The notes beneath the pieces were generated by a model. That model did not search any database. It worked only from the letters and a program-made list of their open reading frames with translations, and was not told where the DNA came from. DNA of 64,000 nucleotides from Streptomyces sp. HUAS YS2 (GTDB lineage: Bacteria > Actinomycetota > Actinomycetes > Streptomycetales > Streptomycetaceae), in NCBI RefSeq assembly GCF_033343995.1, contig NZ_CP137573.1:4931001-4995000 (forward strand), written 5' to 3'. Shown one piece after another: positions 41,484 through 49,309 of this stretch. The position numbers and the translations under genes were made by a program. The number at the start of each line of letters is the position of its first letter. Position 1 is the first letter of the stretch.

Positions 41484-41609
41484 ACTTTCCGAAAACAAAA
41501 TGACCGCATTACCTGCTACCGGCAGGTAGGTGCGACGATCGGAGGGCGCCGCCTGGCAACCAGCCGGGGCGGCGTAGCAACGAAGCTAGGGAAAGCAGAG
41601 GAACCCGGC
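41484..41609 (+). promoter_or_regulatory. folded 5' leader of malic enzyme mRNA
   Basis: It contains the hairpins ACCTGC-TACCG-GCAGGT (41511-41527) and CGCCGCC with GGCGGCG (41547-41574, inner CTGG/CCAG). The ribosome-binding site GAGG is 8 bp before the ATG. It matches no riboswitch class I know. Confidence 0.45.
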
Positions 41610-43046
41610 ATGGCAACGGCGCCCAGCGTCTCGTACTCGATGACGGTCCGTCTCGAGGTCCCGGCGAGCGGGACCGCGGTCTCCCAGCTCACCACCGCGG
41701 TCGAGTCCTCCGGCGGCTCGGTCACCGGCCTCGACGTGACCGCCTCCGGCCACGAGAAGCTGCGCATCGACGTCACCATCGCGGCGACCTCCACCACGCA
41801 CGCCGACGAGATCGTCGAGAAGCTCAGCCGCATCGAGGGCGTCACGCTCGGCAAGGTCTCCGACCGTACGTTCCTGATGCACCTCGGCGGCAAGATCGAG
41901 ATGGCGTCCAAGCACCCCATCCGCAACCGTGACGACCTCTCGATGATCTACACCCCGGGCGTCGCCCGGGTCTGCATGGCGATCGCCGAGAACCCCGAGG
42001 ACGCCCGCCGCCTCACCATCAAGCGCAACTCGGTCGCCGTGGTCACCGACGGCTCCGCCGTCCTCGGCCTCGGCAACATCGGCCCCAAGGCCGCGCTGCC
42101 GGTCATGGAGGGTAAGGCGGCCCTGTTCAAGCGCTTCGCCGGCATCGACGCCTGGCCGCTCTGCCTGGACACCCAGGACACCGACGAGATCGTCGCGATC
42201 GTGAAAGCCATCGCCCCGGGCTTCGCCGGCATCAACCTGGAGGACATCTCCGCGCCGCGCTGCTTCGAGATCGAGGCCCGGCTGCGCGAGGCCCTCGACA
42301 TCCCCGTCTTCCACGACGACCAGCACGGCACCGCCATCGTCGTGCTCGCCGCGCTGACCAACGCGCTGCGCGTGGTCGGCAAGGGCATCGGCGACGTACG
42401 GGTCGTCATGTCCGGTGCGGGCGCGGCCGGTACGGCCATCCTGAAGCTGCTCCTCGCGGCGGGTGTGAAGCACGCCGTCGTCGCCGACATCCACGGCGTC
42501 GTGCACGCGGGCCGCGAGGACCTGGTGGACGCGTCGGTCGACTCGCCGCTGCGCTGGATCGCCGACAACACCAACCCGGAGGGCGTCACCGGCACCCTCA
42601 AGCAGGCCGTCGTCGGCGCGGACGTGTTCATCGGCGTCTCGGCCCCGAACCTGCTCGGCGCGGAGGACGTGGCGGCCATGGCCGAAGGCGCGATCGTGTT
42701 CGCGCTCGCGAACCCGGACCCGGAGGTCGACCCGGCCGCGGCCCGTCAGACCGCGGCCGTCGTGGCCACCGGCCGTTCGGACTTCCCGAACCAGATCAAC
42801 AACGTGCTGGTCTTCCCCGGCGTCTTCCGCGGCCTGCTGGACGCGCAGTCCCGCACGGTGAACACGGACATGATGCTGGCGGCGGCGACCGCCCTCGCGG
42901 ACGTCGTCACCGAGGACGAGCTGAACCCGAACTACATCATCCCGTCGGTCTTCAACGACAAGGTGGCCGGCGCGGTCGCGGGCGCGGTGCGCACCGCCGC
43001 GAAGGCCGCCGGCTCGGGGACCGACGCCTCGTCGAACGGGCTCTGA
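41610..43046 (+). CDS. NAD-dependent malic enzyme with N-terminal ACT domain
   Basis: Oxidative decarboxylation of malate to pyruvate, linking the TCA cycle to pyruvate and lipid supply. The 478-aa protein has an ACT-like regulatory domain at residues 10-85 (YSMTVRLEVPASGTAVSQL). The malic enzyme core begins with DDLSMIYTPGVARVC, whose Tyr is catalytic. The divalent-metal site is FHDDQHGTAIVV, and the Rossmann motif is SGAGAAGTAI. ATG at 41610 follows GAGG with good spacing. S. coelicolor SCO2951, in the same position, is the NAD-type enzyme. The ACT domain suggests allosteric control by a small metabolite; which one is unknown. Confidence 0.95.
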   Translation: MATAPSVSYSMTVRLEVPASGTAVSQLTTAVESSGGSVTGLDVTASGHEKLRIDVTIAATSTTHADEIVEKLSRIEGVTLGKVSDRTFLMHLGGKIEMASKHPIRNRDDLSMIYTPGVARVCMAIAENPEDARRLTIKRNSVAVVTDGSAVLGLGNIGPKAALPVMEGKAALFKRFAGIDAWPLCLDTQDTDEIVAIVKAIAPGFAGINLEDISAPRCFEIEARLREALDIPVFHDDQHGTAIVVLAALTNALRVVGKGIGDVRVVMSGAGAAGTAILKLLLAAGVKHAVVADIHGVVHAGREDLVDASVDSPLRWIADNTNPEGVTGTLKQAVVGADVFIGVSAPNLLGAEDVAAMAEGAIVFALANPDPEVDPAAARQTAAVVATGRSDFPNQINNVLVFPGVFRGLLDAQSRTVNTDMMLAAATALADVVTEDELNPNYIIPSVFNDKVAGAVAGAVRTAAKAAGSGTDASSNGL

Positions 43047-43356
43047 CGGCGCGTCGCGAGTCGCCGCACCGTAAACCCGCCTCTAGGGTTGCTGTTCGGC
43101 TCCGCAGCGTTTCCGCGGAGTCGACGCAACGTCATCGTGAAGGGCCTCTGGCGCTTTTCGTGTGACCCCGGAGGGTTCCGGATTGGCGTTCCCGCCGCTG
43201 GTGGGGGCAGGATGCCTATTCGGGCGCGAGGGTCTGACCGCAGACCCGGGTCCGGGGACTGTCCGAGGGCCCTGGCAGCATCGGCTTCGCTGTGCCCAAC
43301 ATGCGGCTCCGCCGCGTGGCCCGCCTCACAGGCAAGAAGAACACGGGAGTAAGAAC
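43047..43356. other. 310-bp region upstream of hupA
   Basis: No gene is seen. TAGGGT at 43084-43089 could be a -10, giving a leader of about 260 nt. A stem with GGCAGC and GCTGTGCC lies near 43273-43302. The ribosome-binding site GGGAG is 7 bp before the ATG. A long leader for an abundant nucleoid protein suggests post-transcriptional control. Confidence 0.5.
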
Positions 43357-43638
43357 ATGAACCGCAGTGAGCTGGTGGCCGCCCTGGCCGACCGCGCCGA
43401 GGTGACCCGCAAGGACGCCGACGCCGTGCTGGCCGCTCTCGCCGAGACCGTCGGCGAGGTCGTCGCCAAGGGCGACGAGAAGGTCACCATCCCCGGCTTT
43501 CTGACCTTCGAGCGCACCCACCGTGCCGCTCGCACCGCGCGTAACCCGCAGACCGGCGACCCGATCGACATCCCGGCCGGCTACAGCGTGAAGGTCTCCG
43601 CGGGCTCGAAGCTCAAGGAAGCCGCCAAGGGCAAGTAA
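43357..43638 (+). CDS. hupA: nucleoid-associated HU protein HupA
   Basis: A 93-aa histone-like DNA-binding protein that bends and compacts DNA as a dimer. The fold is fully visible: helices MNRSELVAALADRAEVT and KDADAVLAALAETVGEVVA, then the beta arms with FERTHRAARTARNPQTGDPI, ending in a short basic tail. It lacks the long Lys-rich C-terminal extension of HupS, so it is the short paralogue, the vegetative one in S. coelicolor. It is monocistronic, with two strong terminators downstream. Confidence 0.96.
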   Translation: MNRSELVAALADRAEVTRKDADAVLAALAETVGEVVAKGDEKVTIPGFLTFERTHRAARTARNPQTGDPIDIPAGYSVKVSAGSKLKEAAKGK

Positions 43639-43657
43639 GCGCCTCCAGGCAGCTTGG

Positions 43658-43692
43658 AAGGGCGGCCACCCTGTCAGGGGGTGGCCGCCCTT
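43658..43692 (+). terminator. hupA terminator
   Basis: A perfect 14-bp stem AAGGGCGGCCACCC is followed by CGTCGT. Confidence 0.85.
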
Positions 43693-43722
43693 CGTCGTAC
43701 GCGTGTACGCCCGTACGAAGCC

Positions 43723-43768
43723 CGAAAGGGCCGGCCCCCACCCGAGTGGGTGGGGGCCGGCCCTTTCG
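43723..43768. terminator. second strong hairpin between hupA and murA
   Basis: A perfect 21-bp stem beginning CGAAAGGGCCGGCC has a GAGT loop. It lies between convergent genes and can serve both. Confidence 0.85.
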
Positions 43769-43797
43769 TCGATCCTGAGGCCCTCTCAGGCCCGCCG

Positions 43798-43860
43798 CGC
43801 TACACCAGGCTGCTGCCCGGCAGCTCCACCTTCGCGCCGAGCTCCACCAGCTTGTCCATG
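43798..43860 (-). pseudogene. duplicated 3' end of murA
   Basis: 63 bp identical to 43932-43994, the last codons and stop of murA (MDKLVELGAKVELPGSSLV and TAG). It sits 134 bp downstream of the real end on the same strand. No ribosome-binding site precedes it, so it is a fragment, not a gene. Confidence 0.9.
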
Positions 43861-43931
43861 CTGTGTCTTCCCGGGGGGTGACCCCCGGACCCCCAGCCGG
43901 GGTCCTGGGGGCCGGGCGGCCGTTCCGTGTC
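43861..43931. repeat. GC-palindromic segment between the two murA 3' ends
   Basis: 71 bp starting CTGTGTCTTCCCGGGG, with ACCCCCGGACCCCC inside. The first 33 or so bases match the segments between the tRNA-Cys copies at 54176 and 54260. Confidence 0.8.
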
Positions 43932-43933
43932 CG

Positions 43934-45274
43934 CTACACCAGGCTGCTGCCCGGCAGCTCCACCTTCGCGCCGAGCTCCACCAGCTTGTCCATGAAGTTC
44001 TCGTAGCCGCGGTTGATCAGGTCGATGCCGTGGACCCGCGACGTGCCCTGGGCCGCCAGGGCGGCGATCAGGTACGAGAAGCCGCCGCGGAGGTCCGGGA
44101 TGACCAGGTCGGCGCCCTGCAGCTTCGTGGGGCCGGACACGACCGCCGAGTGCAGGAAGTTGCGCTGGCCGAAACGGCAGTCCGAGCCGCCCAGGCACTC
44201 GCGGTACAGCTGGATGTGCGCGCCCATCTGGTTCAGCGCGGACGTGAAGCCGAGCCGGGACTCGTACACCGTCTCGTGCACGATCGACAGACCCGTCGCC
44301 TGCGTCAGCGCGACCACCAGCGGCTGCTGCCAGTCGGTCTGGAAGCCGGGGTGCACGTCCGTCTCCAGGGCGATCGACTTCAGCTGGCCGCCCGGGTGCC
44401 AGAAGCGGATGCCCTCGTCGTCGATCTCGAAGGCGCCGCCGACCTTCCGGTACGTGTTCAGGAAGGTCATCATCGAGCGCTGCTGCGCGCCGCGCACGTA
44501 GATGTCGCCCTCGGTCGCCAGCGCCGCCGACGCCCAGGACGCCGCCTCCAGGCGGTCCGGCAGGGCGCGGTGGGTGTAGCCGCCGAGCTTGTCGACACCG
44601 GTGATCCGGATCGTCCGGTCGGTGTCCATGGAGATGATCGCGCCCATTTTCTGCAGGACGCAGATCAGGTCCTCGATCTCCGGCTCCACCGCCGCGTTGG
44701 ACAGCTCGGTGACGCCCTCCGCCAGGACGGCCGTGAGCAGCACCTGCTCGGTCGAGCCGACCGAGGGGTACGGCAGCCGGATCTTGGTGCCGCGCAGCCG
44801 CTGCGGGGCCTCCAGGTACTGGCCGTCCGCGCGCTTCTCGATGGTCGCGCCGAACTGTCGCAGCACGTCGAAGTGGAAGTCGATCGGCCGGCCGCCGATG
44901 TCACAGCCGCCCAGGCCCGGGATGAAGGCGTGACCGAGGCGGTGCAGCAGCGGACCGCAGAACAGGATCGGGATGCGCGACGAGCCCGCGTGGGCATCGA
45001 TGTCGGCGACGTTCGCGGATTCGACGTGGGTGGGGTCGAGCACCAGCTCGCCCGGCTCGTCGCCGGGGCGGACCGTCACCCCGTGCAACTGGAGGAGTCC
45101 GCGCACCACACGCACGTCGCGGATGTCGGGCACGTTGCGCAGTCGGCTCGGCTCGCTGCCGAGCAGGGCGGCGACCATCGCCTTGGGCACGAGGTTCTTC
45201 GCGCCGCGGACGCGGATCTCGCCCTCGAGCGGGGTTCCGCCGTGGACAAGCAGGACATCGTCTGTGCCGGTCAT
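43934..45274 (-). CDS. murA: UDP-N-acetylglucosamine 1-carboxyvinyltransferase MurA
   Basis: The first committed step of peptidoglycan synthesis: enolpyruvyl transfer from PEP to UDP-GlcNAc, in the cytosol. 446 aa. VRGAKNLVPKAMVAALL carries the conserved Lys-Asn. The catalytic Cys is C124 in GLGGCDIGGRP, the fosfomycin target, so this is not the Asp form of mycobacteria. ATG at 45274 is chosen by family start; upstream codons in frame lack support. Its 3' end is duplicated downstream with a palindromic spacer. A TACTCT box about 75 bp upstream on the minus strand could be its -10. Streptomyces usually has a second murA paralogue elsewhere. Confidence 0.95.
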   Translation of the reverse strand: MTGTDDVLLVHGGTPLEGEIRVRGAKNLVPKAMVAALLGSEPSRLRNVPDIRDVRVVRGLLQLHGVTVRPGDEPGELVLDPTHVESANVADIDAHAGSSRIPILFCGPLLHRLGHAFIPGLGGCDIGGRPIDFHFDVLRQFGATIEKRADGQYLEAPQRLRGTKIRLPYPSVGSTEQVLLTAVLAEGVTELSNAAVEPEIEDLICVLQKMGAIISMDTDRTIRITGVDKLGGYTHRALPDRLEAASWASAALATEGDIYVRGAQQRSMMTFLNTYRKVGGAFEIDDEGIRFWHPGGQLKSIALETDVHPGFQTDWQQPLVVALTQATGLSIVHETVYESRLGFTSALNQMGAHIQLYRECLGGSDCRFGQRNFLHSAVVSGPTKLQGADLVIPDLRGGFSYLIAALAAQGTSRVHGIDLINRGYENFMDKLVELGAKVELPGSSLV

Positions 45275-45564
45275 GAATCTCGCGTTCCGGAGGTGGTCCC
45301 CCCAGTGATGGCGAGGGGGAGCTCGGGCAGGGCCAGGGAAAAGAGTAAGGGCCGAGTACCCCCTTCTTGTAAGGGCGAGGCGGCCACGCAGATGTAATGA
45401 ATTCGGCACAACACCCTCTGTTCGCCCGAGCTTGCGGAGTGTCACCGTCCGTTTGCGTGCGGGTCGTTCTCCGGACATCGGACACTCCGGGCCTCACCTG
45501 CGGCCCCGTCCCGGTCCGGCCGCCGGGCCCCCACAACGGGCCGAGATGCGGGATCATGTCTCGC

Positions 45565-46125
45565 ATGACCGAGGTGTCCTCGCTCACAGGACGGCTGCTC
45601 GTCGCCACGCCCGCGCTGACGGACCCGAACTTCGACCGCGCGGTCGTGCTGCTGCTCGACCACGACGACGAGGGCTCCCTCGGCGTGGTCCTGAACCGGC
45701 CCACCCCCGTCACCGTCGGTGACATCCTGGAGTCCTGGGCGCCGCTGGCCGGCGAGCCCGGGGTCGTCTTCCAGGGCGGCCCGGTCTCCCTCGACGCCGC
45801 GCTCGGCGTCGCCGTCATCCCCGGCGACGAGGGCCCGCTCGGCTGGCGCCGGGTGTACGGGGCGATCGGCCTGGTCGACCTGGAGGCCCCGCCGGAACTG
45901 CTCGCCGCCGCCCTCGGCTCGCTCCGGATCTTCGCCGGCTACGCGGGCTGGGGCCCGGGCCAGCTGGAGCGCGAGCTCGCGGAGGGCGCCTGGTACGTCG
46001 TCGAGTCCGAACCCGGCGACGTCTCCGCCCCGCACCCGGAGACCCTGTGGCGCGCGGTGCTGCGCCGCCAGCGCGGCGAGCTCGCCATCGTCGCCACCTA
46101 CCCGGACGACCCGTCGCTGAACTGA
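45565..46125 (+). CDS. YqgE/AlgH family protein (DUF179)
   Basis: A 186-aa protein with the family motifs LLVATPALTDPNFDRAVVLLLDHDDEGSLGVVLNRP, VFQGGPV and FAGYAGWGPGQLERELAEGAWYV. These proteins are widespread and structurally known, but their function is not established. ATG at 45565 fits the family N-terminus (MTEVSSLTGRLL); ATG at 45556 adds three residues. It is divergent from murA and followed by a DUF3039 gene, the same order as in S. coelicolor. Confidence 0.9.
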   Translation: MTEVSSLTGRLLVATPALTDPNFDRAVVLLLDHDDEGSLGVVLNRPTPVTVGDILESWAPLAGEPGVVFQGGPVSLDAALGVAVIPGDEGPLGWRRVYGAIGLVDLEAPPELLAAALGSLRIFAGYAGWGPGQLERELAEGAWYVVESEPGDVSAPHPETLWRAVLRRQRGELAIVATYPDDPSLN

Positions 46126-46141
46126 AGCCGCCACGTTTCAG

Positions 46142-46147
46142 TACTCT
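46142..46147 (+). promoter_or_regulatory. candidate -10 box (TACTCT) for the DUF3039 gene
   Basis: TACTCT lies 8 bp before the ATG, with no Shine-Dalgarno sequence between. Likely a leaderless transcript start. Confidence 0.5.
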
Positions 46148-46155
46148 TGGGACCC

Positions 46156-46446
46156 ATGAGCACTCTCGAGCCCGAGCGCGGGGCAGGTACGGGAACCCTC
46201 GTCGAGCCGACGCCGCAGGTGTCCCACGGTGACGGCGACCACGAGCGCTACGCCCACTACGTCCAGAAGGACAAGATCATGGCGAGTGCCCTCGACGGCA
46301 CTCCCGTGGTGGCACTGTGCGGCAAGGTCTGGGTGCCGGGGCGCGACCCCAAGAAGTACCCGGTCTGTCCGATGTGCAAGGAGATCTACGAGTCCATGGG
46401 CGCCGGTGGCGGAGACAAGGACAAGGGCGGCAAGGACAAGAAGTAG
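46156..46446 (+). CDS. DUF3039 family small protein with zinc ribbon
   Basis: A 96-aa protein. The central part HERYAHYVQKDKIMASALDG and the metal site CGKVWVPGRDPKKYPVCPMC (four-residue zinc-ribbon pattern, C near 55 and CxxC near 71) define the family, found throughout actinobacteria. The tail is Lys/Gly/Asp-rich. The function is unknown; the ribbon and charged tail would suit RNA or ribosome contact, but this is only inference. It starts 30 bp after yqgE yet has its own -10 box. Confidence 0.88.
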   Translation: MSTLEPERGAGTGTLVEPTPQVSHGDGDHERYAHYVQKDKIMASALDGTPVVALCGKVWVPGRDPKKYPVCPMCKEIYESMGAGGGDKDKGGKDKK

Positions 46447-46463
46447 TCCTGTCCCGACCGCGG

Positions 46464-46511
46464 GGACGGCCCCCGGTGCACGCGCTGCGGCGCGGGCGCC
46501 GGGGGCCGTCC
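46464..46511 (+). terminator. terminator after the DUF3039 gene
   Basis: GGACGGCCCCCGG pairs with CCGGGGGCCGTCC over 13 bp with a 22-base loop; TGTTCG follows. Confidence 0.7.
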
Positions 46512-46542
46512 TGTTCGTACCCGGTGCCTCCGTCCGTCCCGT

Positions 46543-46558
46543 AGTGGTCGAGACCACT
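46543..46558. promoter_or_regulatory. DasR-responsive element (dre)
   Basis: AGTGGTCGAGACCACT has perfect 7-bp arms and matches the known DasR consensus around TGGTCTAGACCA. It lies 20 bp before the hexosaminidase start, so GlcNAc-responsive repression by DasR is expected. Confidence 0.85.
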
Positions 46559-46578
46559 TGTGGGGTAGGACTGAGCCC

Positions 46579-48180
46579 ATGGACCTGATCCCCGCGCCCG
46601 CGCGCGTCGAGGGGCCGTACCGCTGCGGCTTCGCTCTCGACGGTCGTACCGCCCTGGACGCCGCGCCCGGCACCGAGTCCACCGAGCGCTGGCTGCGCGC
46701 CGTGCTCGGCGCGGCCTTCGGCCTGCCGCTGCGGCCCGCCCCGGACGGACGGCGGGACAACGTCGTCCGGCTGCGCGTCGACGACGCCCTGGGCCCCGAG
46801 GCGTACCGCCTGGACGCGGTCGTGAACGGGACGGTCGAGATCGCCGGCGGCGACCCGGCCGGCGTCTTCTGGGGCGCCCAGACGTTCCGTCAGCTCCTCG
46901 GTCCCGCCGCCTTCCGCAGGGCGCGCGGCCCGGAGGCTGTTGCCGCCCTGCCGGTCCAGTCCGTCACCGACGCGCCCCGGTTCCGCTGGCGCGGGCTCAT
47001 GCTCGACGTCGCGCGGCACTTCATGCCCAAGGACGACGTCCTGCGCTACGTCGACCTGCTCGCCGCCCACAAGCTCAACGTGCTCCACCTCCACCTCACC
47101 GACGACCAGGGCTGGCGGATCGAGATCGAGCGGTACCCGCGGCTCACCGAGACCGGTGCGTGGCGGGCGCGGACCAAGTGGGGGCACAAGAACTCGCCGT
47201 ACTGGAACGAGACACCGCACGGCGGGTACTACACGCGGGACGACATCCGCGAGATCGTCGCGTACGCAGCCGAACGGCACGTCACCGTCGTTCCCGAGAT
47301 CGACGTTCCCGGCCACTCGCAGGCCGCGATCGCCGCGTACCCCGAACTCGGCAACACCGACGTCGTCGACACCGCCGCGCTCGGGGTCTGGGACACCTGG
47401 GGCGTGAACCCCAACGTGCTCGCGCCCACCGACGCCGTACTCCGTTTCTACGAGGGCGTCTTCGAGGAGGTCCTCGACCTCTTCCCGTCGACCTTCGTCC
47501 ACATCGGCGGCGACGAGTGCCCCAAGGACCAGTGGAGGGCGTCCCCTTCGGCCCGGGCGCGCATCAAGGAGCTGGGTCTCGCCGACGAGGACGAGCTGCA
47601 GTCGTGGTTCGTCCGGCACTTCGACCGCTGGCTGGCCGCCCGCGGACGCCGGCTGATCGGCTGGGACGAGATCCTGGAGGGCGGGCTCGCGGACGGCGCC
47701 GCCGTCTCCTCGTGGCGCGGGTACGAGGGCGGGATCGCCGCCGCCGAGGCCGGGCACGACGTCGTCATGTGCCCCGCGCAGCACGTCTACCTGGACTACC
47801 GTCAGGACCCGGGCGAGGACGAGCCGATGCCCGTCGGCCACACCGTGACCCTGGCGGACGTCTACCGCTTCGACCCCGTGCCGCCGGGCCTGTCCGAGAC
47901 GGCCGCCGGGCACGTCCTCGGCACCCAGGCCAACGTGTGGACCGAGGCGATGGAGAGCCGCGACCGCGTCGACTACCAGGTGTTCCCCCGGCTCGCCGCC
48001 TTCGCGGAGGTCGCCTGGTCCGCCCTGCCCGCCCCCGCGGACCGCGATGTCGCCGACTTCGAGCGGCGCCTGACCACCCATTACGCGCGCCTCGACGCCC
48101 TCGGCGTCGACTACCGGCCGCCCTCCGGACCCCTCCCTCGGCAGCGCCGCCCGGCCGGGCCGCCCAGGTCGGGCGGCTGA
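46579..48180 (+). CDS. beta-N-acetylhexosaminidase (GH20)
   Basis: Cleaves terminal GlcNAc/GalNAc from chitin oligomers and glycoconjugates. The 533-aa protein has an N-terminal GH20b domain (about 1-125) and the GH20 barrel (RWRGLMLDVARHFMP, HLHLTDDQGWRIEI). The catalytic pair is D312-E313 in HIGGDECPKDQW. WGTQANVWTE-like GTQANVWTEAMES and later Trp residues line the sugar site. There is no signal peptide, so it is likely cytosolic and acts on imported chitobiose. A DasR operator directly upstream ties it to chitin and GlcNAc metabolism. The last 20 residues are Pro/Arg-rich and variable. Confidence 0.93.
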   Translation: MDLIPAPARVEGPYRCGFALDGRTALDAAPGTESTERWLRAVLGAAFGLPLRPAPDGRRDNVVRLRVDDALGPEAYRLDAVVNGTVEIAGGDPAGVFWGAQTFRQLLGPAAFRRARGPEAVAALPVQSVTDAPRFRWRGLMLDVARHFMPKDDVLRYVDLLAAHKLNVLHLHLTDDQGWRIEIERYPRLTETGAWRARTKWGHKNSPYWNETPHGGYYTRDDIREIVAYAAERHVTVVPEIDVPGHSQAAIAAYPELGNTDVVDTAALGVWDTWGVNPNVLAPTDAVLRFYEGVFEEVLDLFPSTFVHIGGDECPKDQWRASPSARARIKELGLADEDELQSWFVRHFDRWLAARGRRLIGWDEILEGGLADGAAVSSWRGYEGGIAAAEAGHDVVMCPAQHVYLDYRQDPGEDEPMPVGHTVTLADVYRFDPVPPGLSETAAGHVLGTQANVWTEAMESRDRVDYQVFPRLAAFAEVAWSALPAPADRDVADFERRLTTHYARLDALGVDYRPPSGPLPRQRRPAGPPRSGG

Positions 48181-48433
48181 CCGCCGGCCGCACCGGCACC
48201 CGCTCGGAATTCGCCGAAGTGCCGCAATCCGCCCCAGCTTCCGAAGTAGTGTCAAAACGGACCATATCCCGGGTCGTGGGAGGTCCGGGACGGAACCGTC
48301 CTTCGCGGACCCTCGCGTCGGACGGCTCGGAAGATGTGCCAGAGTTGCCACGTCCGGGCTGTGACCACGTACCGTACGGCCACACAGGCGGGACAACCGG
48401 GGACAGCCGGGGACACCGGGAAGGGGCAGCGGG
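48181..48433. other. 253-bp region before the xanthine-dehydrogenase-like operon
   Basis: No gene is seen. A GGGGACAnCCGGGGACA direct repeat lies at 48399-48417, and GGACGGAACCGTCC forms a dyad at 48289-48302. The latter is a possible operator. Confidence 0.45.
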
Positions 48434-49309
48434 TTGACCACGCACGCACCACGGACGGCGCATTCGGTGACGCTTCCGGCCACGCTCGACGAGGCCGTGG
48501 CCGCGCTCACCGCCATGCCCGCCGCCGTGCCCGTCGCGGGCGGCACCGATCTGATGGCGGCCGTCAACCGGGGGCAGCTGCGCCCCGCCGGGCTCGTCGG
48601 CCTCGGCCGGATCAACGAGATCCGCGGCTGGCAGTACCAGGACGGTCACGCGCTGCTCGGCGCGGGTCTCACCCACTCCCGGATGGGCCGGCCCGACTTC
48701 GCCGCCCTGATCCCCGCGCTCGCCGCGGCCGCCCGCGCCGCCGGACCGCCCCAGATCCGCAACGCCGGCACCCTCGGCGGCAACGTCGTCTCCGCCGCGC
48801 CCACCGGCGACTCGCTGCCCGTCCTGGCCGCCCTGGAGGCCGACCTGGTCGTCACGGGCCCGGACGGCGGCCGCGAGATCCCCGTCTCGCACCTGCTGGC
48901 CGGCCGGGACATGCTCGCGCCCGGCGAACTCGTCGGCTTCGTCCGCGTACCGCTGCTGCACGCCCCGCAGGTGTTCCTCAAGGTCACCGGCCGGACCGGC
49001 CCGGCCCGCGCCGCCGCGTCCGTCGCCGTCGTCCTCGACCCGGCGCACCGCGCGGTGCGCTGCGCGGTCGGCGCGATCGCGCCGATGCCGCTGCGGCCGC
49101 TGGAGGCGGAGCGGTGGATCGCCTCGCTGATCGACTGGGACAACGACCGGGGGCTCGCCCCGGAGGCCCTGACGGCCTTCGGAGAGTACGTGGCCGCGGC
49201 CTGCATCCCGGACCCGGAGGGCGACGAGCAGCTGCCGCCCGCCGTACTGCACCTGCGGCGCACCGTCGCCGCGCTGGCCCGACGGGCACTGGGGAGGGCG
49301 CTGTCGTGA
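48434..49309 (+). CDS. xanthine-dehydrogenase-family FAD-binding subunit
   Basis: The middle subunit of a molybdenum-hydroxylase-type complex, 291 aa. FAD motifs are intact: VAGGTDLMAAVNRG near the N-terminus and TLGGNVVSAAPTGDSLPVLAALEA in the centre. The C-terminal domain is of the CO dehydrogenase flavoprotein type. TTG at 48434 follows GGGAAGGGG. The stop overlaps the next gene's GTG by 4 bp. It should pass electrons from the Fe-S subunit to NAD or another acceptor. The large subunit of the complex is unusual, so the reaction is uncertain. Confidence 0.9.
   Translation: MTTHAPRTAHSVTLPATLDEAVAALTAMPAAVPVAGGTDLMAAVNRGQLRPAGLVGLGRINEIRGWQYQDGHALLGAGLTHSRMGRPDFAALIPALAAAARAAGPPQIRNAGTLGGNVVSAAPTGDSLPVLAALEADLVVTGPDGGREIPVSHLLAGRDMLAPGELVGFVRVPLLHAPQVFLKVTGRTGPARAAASVAVVLDPAHRAVRCAVGAIAPMPLRPLEAERWIASLIDWDNDRGLAPEALTAFGEYVAAACIPDPEGDEQLPPAVLHLRRTVAALARRALGRALS

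Larger units (their letters stand above)
41237..41609. other. 373-bp intergenic region, helD / malic enzyme
   Basis: It holds a structured, terminator-ended element (41290-41446), then a promoter-like box TATGGT (41471-41476) and a folded leader before the malic enzyme gene. It also keeps an open frame in phase with that gene, which I judge accidental. GC content falls to about half in places, unusual here. Confidence 0.6.

Noticed and set aside
41547..41574. SAM riboswitch (GGCAACC present)
   Set aside because: No other conserved S-box or SAM-IV elements, and the gene is a malic enzyme.
41280..41609. N-terminal extension of malic enzyme
   Set aside because: The frame is open but runs through a terminator and hairpins and its product is unlike any malic enzyme; the ATG at 41610 has a good ribosome-binding site.
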